This document shows, in pieces, positions 1-5,404 of a stretch of DNA of 7,323 nt. Origin of the DNA: Pseudomonadota bacterium. Its GTDB lineage: Bacteria > Pseudomonadota > Gammaproteobacteria > Steroidobacterales > Steroidobacteraceae. The position numbers and the translations under genes were made by a program. The stretch is taken from assembly GCA_021817875.1 (NCBI GenBank), contig JAKAFQ010000199.1, forward strand, positions 1 through 7,323. Direction: 5' to 3'. The stretch's first letter is position 1; each line of letters starts with the position of its first letter. The notes beneath the pieces are model-generated. The model was not told where the DNA came from. It was given only the letters and a program-made list of their open reading frames with translations, and searched no databases.

Positions 1-139
1 GTACCTCGACGCCATCCTGTCTCGCGGCGGCAGCCGCGATGCCCTGGAGGCGTTCGTGGATTTCCGGGGCCGGCCACCGCGGATCCAGGCGCTGCTGGCG
101 CAGCACGGCATCGCTGCCCCGGGCGACCCCGCGACTTAA
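1..139 (+). CDS. prlC: Oligopeptidase A (M3 family zinc metallopeptidase), C-terminal end only
   Basis: Only the last 45 codons are inside the window; the first full codon begins at base 2 and the TAA stop is at 137-139. The visible protein starts YLDAILSRGGSRDALEAF, continues with a FRGRPP motif and ends LLAQHGIAAPGDPAT. This closely matches the C-terminus of proteobacterial oligopeptidase A, which carries a YLD-I-L-RGGS block, then FRGREP, then a short tail ending near HYGI. From family knowledge, this cytoplasmic thimet-like peptidase degrades short peptides, including cleaved signal peptides. Its HExxH zinc motif lies upstream of the window and cannot be checked. The tail is a few residues longer than the E. 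coli protein as I remember it. The family call rests on one short but characteristic stretch. Confidence 0.85.
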   Translation, partial: YLDAILSRGGSRDALEAFVDFRGRPPRIQALLAQHGIAAPGDPAT

Positions 140-187
140 GTCGCATTCCCGTATCGCGGCGCTTTCCGGCAGGCAGTGCCGCCTGAG

Positions 188-220
188 GATGCGGGGACCG
201 CCGCCGGCAAGCCCCGCATC
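188..220 (+). terminator. Possible terminator hairpin after the oligopeptidase gene
   Basis: GATGCGGGG at 188-196 is perfectly complementary to CCCCGCATC at 212-220, giving a 9-bp stem with a 15-base loop, about 50 bases past the stop codon at 139. No run of T follows, so it does not look like a standard intrinsic terminator. It could act as an RNA 3' end stabiliser or be chance structure in GC-rich DNA. Confidence 0.35.
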
Positions 221-288
221 GGCTGCTCGCCGCGCGTGGATTTGAGGGATGGCTCTCGGTATCCGTTCGGCCGATGCCTCCAGAATGC

Positions 289-304
289 CCCAGATCGTTC
301 TGGG
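289..304 (+). other. Small perfect hairpin in the leader of the HD-domain gene
   Basis: CCCAGA at 289-294 and TCTGGG at 299-304 form a perfect 6-bp stem around the tetraloop TCGT. It lies about 40 bases upstream of the preferred start at 346, so it would be in the 5' leader if transcription begins upstream. An alternative pairing, CCAGAA (280-285) with TTCTGG (298-303), shares the right arm, so the two forms are mutually exclusive. I saw no clear promoter in the 140-345 gap. Functional meaning is unknown and chance is possible. Confidence 0.25.
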
Positions 305-345
305 AGAGCGGGCGGCGCCGCCGTGCAGCTCCGCGTAGGTACAGA

Positions 346-1350
346 ATGCCGATTGCCCGGCGCAGCGATTACGACGTCACCGATACCGTTCAGGTCAGTT
401 CCGCCACGGCGGTGCGCGACGCGGTGGAGACGCTCTTCCGGCCCACCTGGCCCGATACACCGCTGGCGCCTGTGCACCGCTCGTTCGAGCATTTCGAGCA
501 GCTGTTCGCCGGTGCGATCCCCGGCTACCACGGCGTCGACACCGTATATCACGACCGGCAGCATACGCTGGACATCACGCTCGCCCTCGCGCGGCTGCTG
601 GTGGGCTACGAGCGCCAGGCCGAAGCGCGCGAGCGGCTGGGCGGGGAGCGCGCGGTCGTCGGCCTGATCACCGGGCTGTTCCACGACGTGGGCTACCTGC
701 GCCGCACCGAGGAGCGCGAGTCCCGCAACGGGGCCGAATTCACCCTGGTGCACGTCTCCCGGGGCGCACGCTTCCTCGAGGAATTCCTGCCGCAGCTCGG
801 CCTCGGACGCTGGGTGGCGGTGGCTCGGGAGATCATTCATTTCACCGGCTACGAGGTGCCGGGAGTCCAGATCGAGGCGCGCCTCAGCGACCCGCGCGAT
901 GTCGCCGTCGGCCACCTGCTCGGCACGGCCGATATGATCGCCCAGATGGCCGATCGCTGTTACCTCGAGAAGTGCCGCGACCGGCTGTACGCCGAATTCG
1001 TGCTCGGCGGCATCGCGCTGCCCGTCTCGTCCACCGGCGGCCGGGAGATCCGCTACGCTTCAGGTCTCGATCTGCTGCGCCAGACGCCGGAATTTGCGGC
1101 GGAAACGCGCAAAGTCCGTCTGGACGGGGAGTTCCGCTCGGCGTACCGCTACCTCGAGGTCCTCTACGGCGGCCGCAACCCCTACATGGAGGCCATCGAC
1201 CGCAACATGAATTTCCTGCGCCGGGTGCTGCGCAGCGAGAACTGGCGGCTGCTCAGGCGCCGCCCGCCTGTTTTTGCCGCCACCACCGACCCGATGTCCA
1301 CCATGCGCGGACTGATGATCAACTACCTCAAGCGGGTCTGGTCGGGCTGA
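346..1350 (+). CDS. HD-domain phosphohydrolase, cyclic-nucleotide phosphodiesterase-like metal site
   Basis: A 334-residue protein with the metal-site signature of the HD superfamily. YHDRQHTLDI supplies H69 and H73, GLFHDVGYL supplies the HD pair H113-D114, IIHFTGY supplies H165, and GTADMIAQMADR supplies a likely last ligand at D196. The YHxxxH plus HD arrangement resembles the class I 3',5'-cyclic nucleotide phosphodiesterase core (YHN-x-x-H-A-x-D-V), so hydrolysis of a nucleotide phosphate is the best guess; the substrate is not known. No signal peptide or membrane helix is visible, so it is probably cytoplasmic. The C-terminal third has no motif I recognise and ends in a basic stretch. 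I chose ATG 346 because AGG at 337-339 gives a weak ribosome site. The earlier in-frame ATG at 274 would add an Arg-rich segment that looks untranslated. It sits directly upstream of a cyclic-di-GMP enzyme gene in the same direction, but that gene has its own candidate promoter. Confidence 0.8.
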   Translation: MPIARRSDYDVTDTVQVSSATAVRDAVETLFRPTWPDTPLAPVHRSFEHFEQLFAGAIPGYHGVDTVYHDRQHTLDITLALARLLVGYERQAEARERLGGERAVVGLITGLFHDVGYLRRTEERESRNGAEFTLVHVSRGARFLEEFLPQLGLGRWVAVAREIIHFTGYEVPGVQIEARLSDPRDVAVGHLLGTADMIAQMADRCYLEKCRDRLYAEFVLGGIALPVSSTGGREIRYASGLDLLRQTPEFAAETRKVRLDGEFRSAYRYLEVLYGGRNPYMEAIDRNMNFLRRVLRSENWRLLRRRPPVFAATTDPMSTMRGLMINYLKRVWSG

Positions 1351-1375
1351 AGCGGCTGCGTGGGGACCGGCTGAT

Positions 1376-1403
1376 TTGACGGGGGCCGCCTGGCGGTTAA
1401 TAT
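1376..1403 (+). promoter_or_regulatory. Candidate sigma70 promoter for the GGDEF-EAL gene
   Basis: TTGACG at 1376-1381 matches 5 of 6 bases of the -35 consensus. TAATAT at 1398-1403 matches 4 of 6 of the -10 consensus, and the spacer is 16 bases. Transcription would start near 1410, leaving a leader of about 28 bases. An inverted repeat (GGGGCCG at 1382-1388, CGGCCCC at 1416-1422) brackets the -10 region and could be an operator or a chance GC pairing. The promoter lies wholly in the 87-base gap, suggesting the gene can be expressed independently of the HD gene. Confidence 0.5.
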
Positions 1404-1437
1404 CCCTTATCCGTCCGGCCCCGCGAACCATCCCTCA

Positions 1438-3495
1438 GTGTCCCGCAACGTCAAATTCAGGTACGCGCTCAGCACCTTCGCTCTGACGCTGCTGATCGCG
1501 GCAACCGCCGCCGCCACGCTCTCGTGGCGGCACTGGCCTGCCTCGGTCAGCTGGTCCATCGCCGCCGTGCTGGCTGTGGCCGGCAGCGTCCTCGCCGCCG
1601 TGCGCGCATGGCGGATGGCACACGGCGTCGAAGTCACGGCCACGGCGCTCATCCGTGGTGCCAACCGCATTGGCCAGGGCGACTATACCCGGCCGATTGA
1701 AGAGCGCGCGCGCGGCCTGCTCGGGGCGCTCGAGCACGCCATGGAACAGATGCGCTCGCGCCTGCGGCAGTCGACCATCCACAAGGATTACCTGCGCAGC
1801 GTCCTCGACAGCATGACGGACGCCGTGTTCATCACCTCCCCCGACGGGGTGGTGAAGACCGCCAACCTGGCCGCCTGCCGGCTGCTTGGTTTCGCGGGCG
1901 AGGAGCTGCTCGGCCGCAGTATCGTCACGGTGCTCGACGAGCAGGCGCGCGCGGACTTCGATCTGCTGCAGGCCGCGCAGGAAACCCGCGAGACGGTGGT
2001 GCGCACCCGCGATGGGCAGACCATCCCGGTGTCGCTCGCCGGCTCGCGCATCGAAAGCGATGATCCGCAGTTCCAGGGCAACATCTTCGTCGCCCGCAAC
2101 ATCACCGACCGCAAGCGCGCCGAGCGGCGTATCCGCTACCTGGCCCGCTACGACACGCTCACCAAGGTTCCCAACCGCATGCAGTTCCAGCACCTGCTGC
2201 AGCAGACGCTCTCGCGCGGGCTGCGGGCGGGACGGGCCGTGGCGCTGCTGTATCTGGACATGGACCGCTTCAAGGAAGTCAACGACACCTTCGGCCACGA
2301 CACCGGCGATCGTGTCCTCGAGGTGCTCGCCGAACGGCTGACGCGCTCGCAGCCCCAGGACGCCATTCTCGGCCGGCTGGCGGGCGATGAATTCGCGCTG
2401 TGCCTGTACGGCCTGCCCGCGCAGGGCGACAGCCGCGGACCGGTGGCGCAGCTCGCCCGCGCGATCCTCAACGAGGTGGCGCGGGCCTTTCAACTCAACC
2501 AGCAGGAGGTGTTCCTCACCGCCAGCGTCGGCATCGCGTTCTGTCCACGCGATGCGGAGAATGTGATCGACCTGATCCGCAACGCCGATGCGGCCATGTA
2601 CCATGCCAAACAGAACGGCGGCAACACGTTCACCTTCTATTCCCCCGAGATGAACGCCGCGGCGGTCGAGCGGCTGATCCTCAAGAGCAAGCTGCGCCGC
2701 GCCGTGGAACGCGACGAGCTGGTGATCCGCTACCAGCCCAAGGTGGACCTCGACAGCGGCCGCATCATCGGCGCCGAGGCACTGCTGCGCTGGCGCCTGC
2801 CCGGCCACGGCGACATCCCCCCGGCGCGGTTCATCCCGCTCGCCGAGGAAACCAACCTCATTCTCGACATCGGCGAGTGGGTACTGAACCGGGTGTGCAT
2901 GGATTATCGCCACCTGAGCACGAGCGGCGGCGAGCCGGGCCGGATCTCGCTCAACCTGTCGCTGCGCCAGCTCCGTCAGGCGAGCTTCATTCTGCGCTGC
3001 CGCTCGGTATTCCGCCGCCACGGCGTGTCGCCCACGGCGCTGGAGCTCGAAATCACCGAAACGACCCTCATGGCTGACAGCAAGAACACGCTGGCACTCC
3101 TCGATGAGCTGTACGCCATGGGTCTGCACCTGTCGATCGACGACTTCGGCACGGGTTATTCCTCACTCTCGGCGCTGCAGCAGTTTCCCATCGGAACGCT
3201 CAAGATCGATCAGTCTTTCGTGCGCGGCGTGAGCGAGAACGCCGGCAACGCGACCCTGGTGCGCACCATCATCGAGATGGGCCGCAGCCTCGGCATGGTC
3301 GTGGTCGCCGAGGGGGTCGAGTCACAGGATCAGCTCGAGTTCCTGAGGCGCAACGGCTGCCACCAGGGACAGGGACGCCTGTTCGGCGATCCCTGCGCCT
3401 CGGAAGAGCTGCTCGAGCTGCTCAGGCGCCAGCGCACGGGCGGCGCGCCGTTCGCTCACCTGATGCGCCAGCCCGGGGCCGCCGGCCGCGCTTGA
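1438..3495 (+). CDS. Membrane-anchored PAS-GGDEF-EAL protein (predicted cyclic-di-GMP cyclase/phosphodiesterase)
   Basis: A 685-residue protein. Two hydrophobic helices (about 9-30 and 36-57) are joined by a very short loop. A HAMP-like stretch (about 59-112) contains IGQGDY and an L-x-HAMEQMRSRL helix. A PAS domain (about 117-227) ends in ITDRKRAERR. The GGDEF domain (about 234-398) begins YDTLTKVPNR and has LDMDRFKEVND and active-site AGDEF (315-319). The EAL domain (about 411-665) has EALLRW (E447), NLS (N506), LEITE (E538), DDFGTGYS (D568-D569), K589, AEGVES (E625) and QG at 645, so all expected metal and catalytic residues appear present. From family knowledge such proteins make or break cyclic-di-GMP, often controlling motility or biofilm. 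No RxxD product-inhibition site precedes AGDEF. The start is GTG at 1438, the only standard start between the in-frame stop at 1372 and the first helix; no clear ribosome site precedes it. It converges with dps 38 bases downstream. Confidence 0.95.
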   Translation: MSRNVKFRYALSTFALTLLIAATAAATLSWRHWPASVSWSIAAVLAVAGSVLAAVRAWRMAHGVEVTATALIRGANRIGQGDYTRPIEERARGLLGALEHAMEQMRSRLRQSTIHKDYLRSVLDSMTDAVFITSPDGVVKTANLAACRLLGFAGEELLGRSIVTVLDEQARADFDLLQAAQETRETVVRTRDGQTIPVSLAGSRIESDDPQFQGNIFVARNITDRKRAERRIRYLARYDTLTKVPNRMQFQHLLQQTLSRGLRAGRAVALLYLDMDRFKEVNDTFGHDTGDRVLEVLAERLTRSQPQDAILGRLAGDEFALCLYGLPAQGDSRGPVAQLARAILNEVARAFQLNQQEVFLTASVGIAFCPRDAENVIDLIRNADAAMYHAKQNGGNTFTFYSPEMNAAAVERLILKSKLRRAVERDELVIRYQPKVDLDSGRIIGAEALLRWRLPGHGDIPPARFIPLAEETNLILDIGEWVLNRVCMDYRHLSTSGGEPGRISLNLSLRQLRQASFILRCRSVFRRHGVSPTALELEITETTLMADSKNTLALLDELYAMGLHLSIDDFGTGYSSLSALQQFPIGTLKIDQSFVRGVSENAGNATLVRTIIEMGRSLGMVVVAEGVESQDQLEFLRRNGCHQGQGRLFGDPCASEELLELLRRQRTGGAPFAHLMRQPGAAGRA

Positions 3496-3502
3496 TCGAT
3501 GG

Positions 3503-3538
3503 GCTGAGGCGGTCGCGGCTCCACCGACGCCGCTCAGC
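3503..3538. terminator. Imperfect hairpin between convergent genes, possible two-way terminator
   Basis: GCTGAG at 3503-3508 pairs with CTCAGC at 3533-3538, and an inner CGGT/ACCG pairing extends the stem across an internal loop. It fills the 38-base gap between the GGDEF-EAL stop and the dps stop and overlaps the dps stop codon. No T run is present on either side, so any terminator role is inferred mainly from position. Confidence 0.4.
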
Positions 3539-4016
3539 GCTCGGCGTGCAAATGGGCTTCGAGGAACCACAGCTGCTTGTCGGTCTCGCGAGACACCTCG
3601 GTGAACAGGTCGGCGGTATCGGCATCCCCGAATGCCTGTGCCTCGTCGATTGCCGAGCGTACCTTGCGGCCGAAATCCGCGACCGCCCCCGCCAGCGCCT
3701 CGACATGCGCCAGACCGGCGCAGATGCCTTCCGGGTAGGCGGGCAGACTGGTCACGCGCGCCACGACCCCAAGAGTGCCGCCCGCGGTGCCGCCGAGAGC
3801 GGTGACACGCTCCGCGATGGTATCGGCATGCTCGGCGATTTCCTCGGCCAGCTTGTCGAACAGCTCGTGCAGCGCGATGAAGTGCGGTCCCTTGACGTTC
3901 CAGTGCGCATGCTTGGCCTGCAAGCCGAGATCGATGGCATCCGCCAGTCGCGCATTCAGGAGCCCGATCGCCTTGGTACGGCTGTCGCCGGACAGATCGT
4001 TGCGTGTGTCGAACAT
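3534..4016 (-). CDS. dps: Dps-family ferritin-like protein (starvation/peroxide protection)
   Basis: A 160-residue protein, the usual Dps length. The signature KHAHWNVKGPHFIALHELFD followed by a D-x-x-AER block gives all five ferroxidase ligands of the family: H38, H50, D54, D65 and E69. Their spacings (12, 4, 11, 4) equal those of E. coli Dps H51, H63, D67, D78 and E82. From family knowledge, twelve subunits form a hollow shell that oxidises Fe(II) with hydrogen peroxide and stores the iron, limiting hydroxyl radical damage; many members also coat DNA. The N-terminus (MFDTRNDLSGDSRTK) is not lysine-rich as in E. coli, so DNA binding by an N-terminal tail is uncertain. ATG at 4014-4016 is preceded by GAGGAG (complement of 4023-4028) with a 6-base spacer, a strong ribosome site. 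The gene is divergent from mdh and convergent with the GGDEF-EAL gene, so it is probably transcribed alone. Confidence 0.95.
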   Translation of the reverse strand: MFDTRNDLSGDSRTKAIGLLNARLADAIDLGLQAKHAHWNVKGPHFIALHELFDKLAEEIAEHADTIAERVTALGGTAGGTLGVVARVTSLPAYPEGICAGLAHVEALAGAVADFGRKVRSAIDEAQAFGDADTADLFTEVSRETDKQLWFLEAHLHAER

Positions 4017-4040
4017 GGCATTCTCCTCGCTTGAACCGGT

Positions 4041-4062
4041 GGGTTCGCGGCGCCGCGAGCCC
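4041..4062. repeat. 22-base GC-rich palindrome in the dps leader
   Basis: The stretch from GGGTTCGCGG through CGCCGCGAGC to CC is self-complementary over its whole length except for one T/G mismatch in each half, with the perfect core CGCGGCGCCGCG. It lies 25 to 46 bases upstream of the dps start. It would be inside the transcribed leader if the candidate promoter at 4074-4079 is right. It could be an operator or fold as an RNA hairpin that affects dps translation. Chance is a real possibility in GC-rich DNA. Confidence 0.45.
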
Positions 4063-4070
4063 GCCCGGCG

Positions 4071-4084
4071 AAAAGTATGCTTTT
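4071..4084 (-). promoter_or_regulatory. Candidate dps promoter -10 inside an AAAAG-N4-CTTTT palindrome
   Basis: On the minus strand CATACT (complement of 4074-4079) differs at one base from TATACT, the -10 form often favoured by sigmaS, which would suit a stationary-phase gene. No good -35 is present at the normal spacing. The element is embedded in the inverted repeat AAAAG-TATG-CTTTT (4071-4084), inside an A/T-rich island running to 4087 in otherwise GC-rich DNA. A repressor or redox/iron regulator could bind here, but I cannot assign one: it does not match the OxyR or Fur patterns I know. Confidence 0.35.
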
Positions 4085-4200
4085 TTTCCGCCTGCGTGAA
4101 CGCTGCGCGTGCCGGGACCGATGCGCCTGTTGTAGCACCGGTGAGGCATGCGGGCCAATCGTTTGACCGAATCGGGGTGATAAGACGCGTCTATCGGCGG

Positions 4201-4206
4201 TAGAAT
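4201..4206 (+). promoter_or_regulatory. Candidate -10 element for mdh
   Basis: TAGAAT at 4201-4206 matches 5 of 6 bases of the -10 consensus. It would place the transcription start near 4213, about 30 bases before the mdh ATG. There is no good -35 at 16-18 bases (TGATAA is what lies there), so activator help or a weak promoter is possible. It also argues against the TTG at 4207 as the translation start, since that would lie upstream of the transcription start. Confidence 0.4.
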
Positions 4207-4242
4207 TTGCGCCCTTTGTTCCCCTGCACGGACTCGAGCACC

Positions 4243-5223
4243 ATGAAATCCGCCCTGAATGTCGCGATCACCGGCGCCGCCGGCCAGATCGGCTATGCAC
4301 TTGCCTTCCGCGTCGCCTCCGGAGCGCTGCTCGGCCCCGACCAGCCGGTGAACCTGCACCTGCTGGAGGTCACCCCGGCCCTGCAGGCGCTCAATGGGGT
4401 GGTCATGGAGCTCGCCGACTGCGCCTTCCCCGGACTCAACCGGGTGATGGCCACGGATGATGCGAAGGTGGCGTTCCGCGACTGCCACGTGGCACTGCTG
4501 GTGGGCGCCCGTCCGCGCGGCCCGGGCATGGAACGCAAGGACCTGCTGCTCGCCAACGCGCAGATCTTCTCGGCGCAGGGCCGGGCGCTCAACGAGGTCG
4601 CCGACCGCAACGTCAGGGTATTGGTTGTCGGCAATCCGGCCAACACCAACGCGCTGATCGCGCGCGCCAACGCCAAGGACCTCAATCCGCGCAACTTCAC
4701 GGCCATGATGCGTCTCGACCACAACCGGGCGCTGTCACAGCTCGCCGAGAAGACCTCCAGCCACGTGCGCGACATCCGCCGCATGACCGTGTGGGGCAAC
4801 CACTCCTCGACCCAATACCCTGACATCAACCACGCTCTGGTCGGCGGCAAGCCGGCCCGCTCTCTGGTCGATGCCGCCTGGGTGGAGCAGACTTTCATCC
4901 CGGTGGTCCAGCAGCGCGGAGCGGCCATCATCAAGGCCCGGGGCGCCTCCTCGGCCGCCTCGGCCGCTTCGGCCGCCATCGATCACATCCACACCTGGGT
5001 GCATGGCACGCCGGAGGGCGACTGGGTCAGCATGGCGGTGCCGTCGGACGGCAGCTACGGCATCGCGGAAGGGGTGATCTACTCCTACCCCGTGACCACG
5101 AAGAACGGCGAATACCAGATCGTGCAGGGCCTGCCGATCGACGAGTTCAGCCGCAAGCGCATGGACGCGACTCTCGGGGAGCTGCGCGAGGAGCGCGAAG
5201 GCGTCAAATCCCTGCTCGGCTGA
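4243..5223 (+). CDS. mdh: NAD-dependent malate dehydrogenase
   Basis: A 326-residue protein, the usual length for the bacterial MDH type related to cytosolic and Aquaspirillum-like enzymes rather than the E. coli 312-residue type. It interconverts malate and oxaloacetate with NAD in the TCA cycle, in the cytoplasm. The nucleotide-binding loop GAAGQIGY is at 11-18 and E42 ends the second strand, as expected for NAD. The mobile substrate loop [13 protein letters not shown] (88-100) carries R92 and R98. VGNPANTN is at 129-136. RLDHNR supplies R157 and D159, and WGNHSS supplies catalytic H187. Near the end, VPSDGSYGI and the YSYPV segment are typical. ATG 4243 is chosen because it starts just before the first strand. 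An in-frame TTG at 4207 would add 12 unrelated residues. The ribosome site is weak (GAG 5 bases upstream). The stop at 5221-5223 is followed by a strong hairpin. Confidence 0.97.
   Translation: MKSALNVAITGAAGQIGYALAFRVASGALLGPDQPVNLHLLEVTPALQALNGVVMELADCAFPGLNRVMATDDAKVAFRDCHVALLVGARPRGPGMERKDLLLANAQIFSAQGRALNEVADRNVRVLVVGNPANTNALIARANAKDLNPRNFTAMMRLDHNRALSQLAEKTSSHVRDIRRMTVWGNHSSTQYPDINHALVGGKPARSLVDAAWVEQTFIPVVQQRGAAIIKARGASSAASAASAAIDHIHTWVHGTPEGDWVSMAVPSDGSYGIAEGVIYSYPVTTKNGEYQIVQGLPIDEFSRKRMDATLGELREEREGVKSLLG
4951..4977 (+). repeat. Three 9-base tandem units inside mdh
   Basis: TCGGCCGCC, TCGGCCGCT and TCGGCCGCC follow one another in frame and encode SAASAASAA (residues 237-245). The ASSAASAA segment belongs to this MDH family, so most of the repeat reflects protein sequence; the near-identical codons make it a true short DNA repeat. 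Confidence 0.7.
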
Positions 5224-5247
5224 CCGGCGGACCGCGAGCGCTCCCGG

Positions 5248-5284
5248 CCCGGTGCGGGCACGCCCCCCGCGTGCCCGCACCGGG
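5248..5284 (+). terminator. Perfect 16-bp hairpin after mdh
   Basis: CCCGGTGCGGGCACGC at 5248-5263 is fully complementary to GCGTGCCCGCACCGGG at 5269-5284 around the loop CCCCC, 25 bases past the mdh stop. A second smaller stem follows (CGCCCC 5288-5293 with GGGGCG 5298-5303). There is no T run, so it is not a textbook intrinsic terminator. Its strength and position make a terminator or 3' end barrier the likely role. It sits in the 181-base gap before fadE. Confidence 0.55.
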
Positions 5285-5352
5285 ATGCGCCCCGCGGGGG
5301 GCGGATACCGGCGGCGGCAATGCGCAATCCACCGCCCCGACGGGAAAACCGC

Positions 5353-5358
5353 TATAGT
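5353..5358 (+). promoter_or_regulatory. Candidate -10 element for fadE
   Basis: TATAGT at 5353-5358 matches 5 of 6 bases of the -10 consensus and would give a leader of about 40 bases. No recognisable -35 lies 16-18 bases upstream (the region reads CACCGC), so the call is weak. I saw no FadR- or PsrA-like operator in the gap. Confidence 0.35.
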
Positions 5359-5404
5359 TCCCCGAAGCCGTAGCCATCCACAATAACGGCGTGAAGGAGC
5401 TTCC

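Noticed and set aside
274..345. Upstream ATG 274 as the start of the HD protein
   Set aside because: It would add 24 residues rich in Arg and Pro, overlapping a hairpin. ATG 346 has a weak ribosome site and begins a more protein-like sequence.
136..915. 259-codon minus-strand open frame covering the gap and start of the HD gene
   Set aside because: It lacks recognisable motifs and overlaps the HD metal-site region encoded on the plus strand.
1435..3129. Long open frame (564 codons) on the minus strand opposite the GGDEF-EAL gene
   Set aside because: The translation has no recognisable domain and consists of composition-driven Arg/Ala/Gly/Val-rich text. It is the antisense shadow of a gene with clear domains.
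4080..4087. T run after the GC palindrome as a plus-strand intrinsic terminator
   Set aside because: It is about 18 bases past the stem and no plus-strand gene ends upstream; the area is better read as the dps promoter region.
4163..4168. TTGACC as the -35 element for mdh
   Set aside because: It is 32 bases from the TAGAAT -10 candidate, far outside normal spacing, and no -10 lies 16-18 bases downstream of it.
4207..4242. TTG 4207 as the start of malate dehydrogenase
   Set aside because: The 12 extra residues are not typical of the family, and the codon sits immediately after the candidate -10 element.
3322..4722. 466-codon minus-strand open frame spanning dps and part of mdh
   Set aside because: It runs in a different frame from the clear Dps protein and crosses antisense to mdh; no family features are seen.
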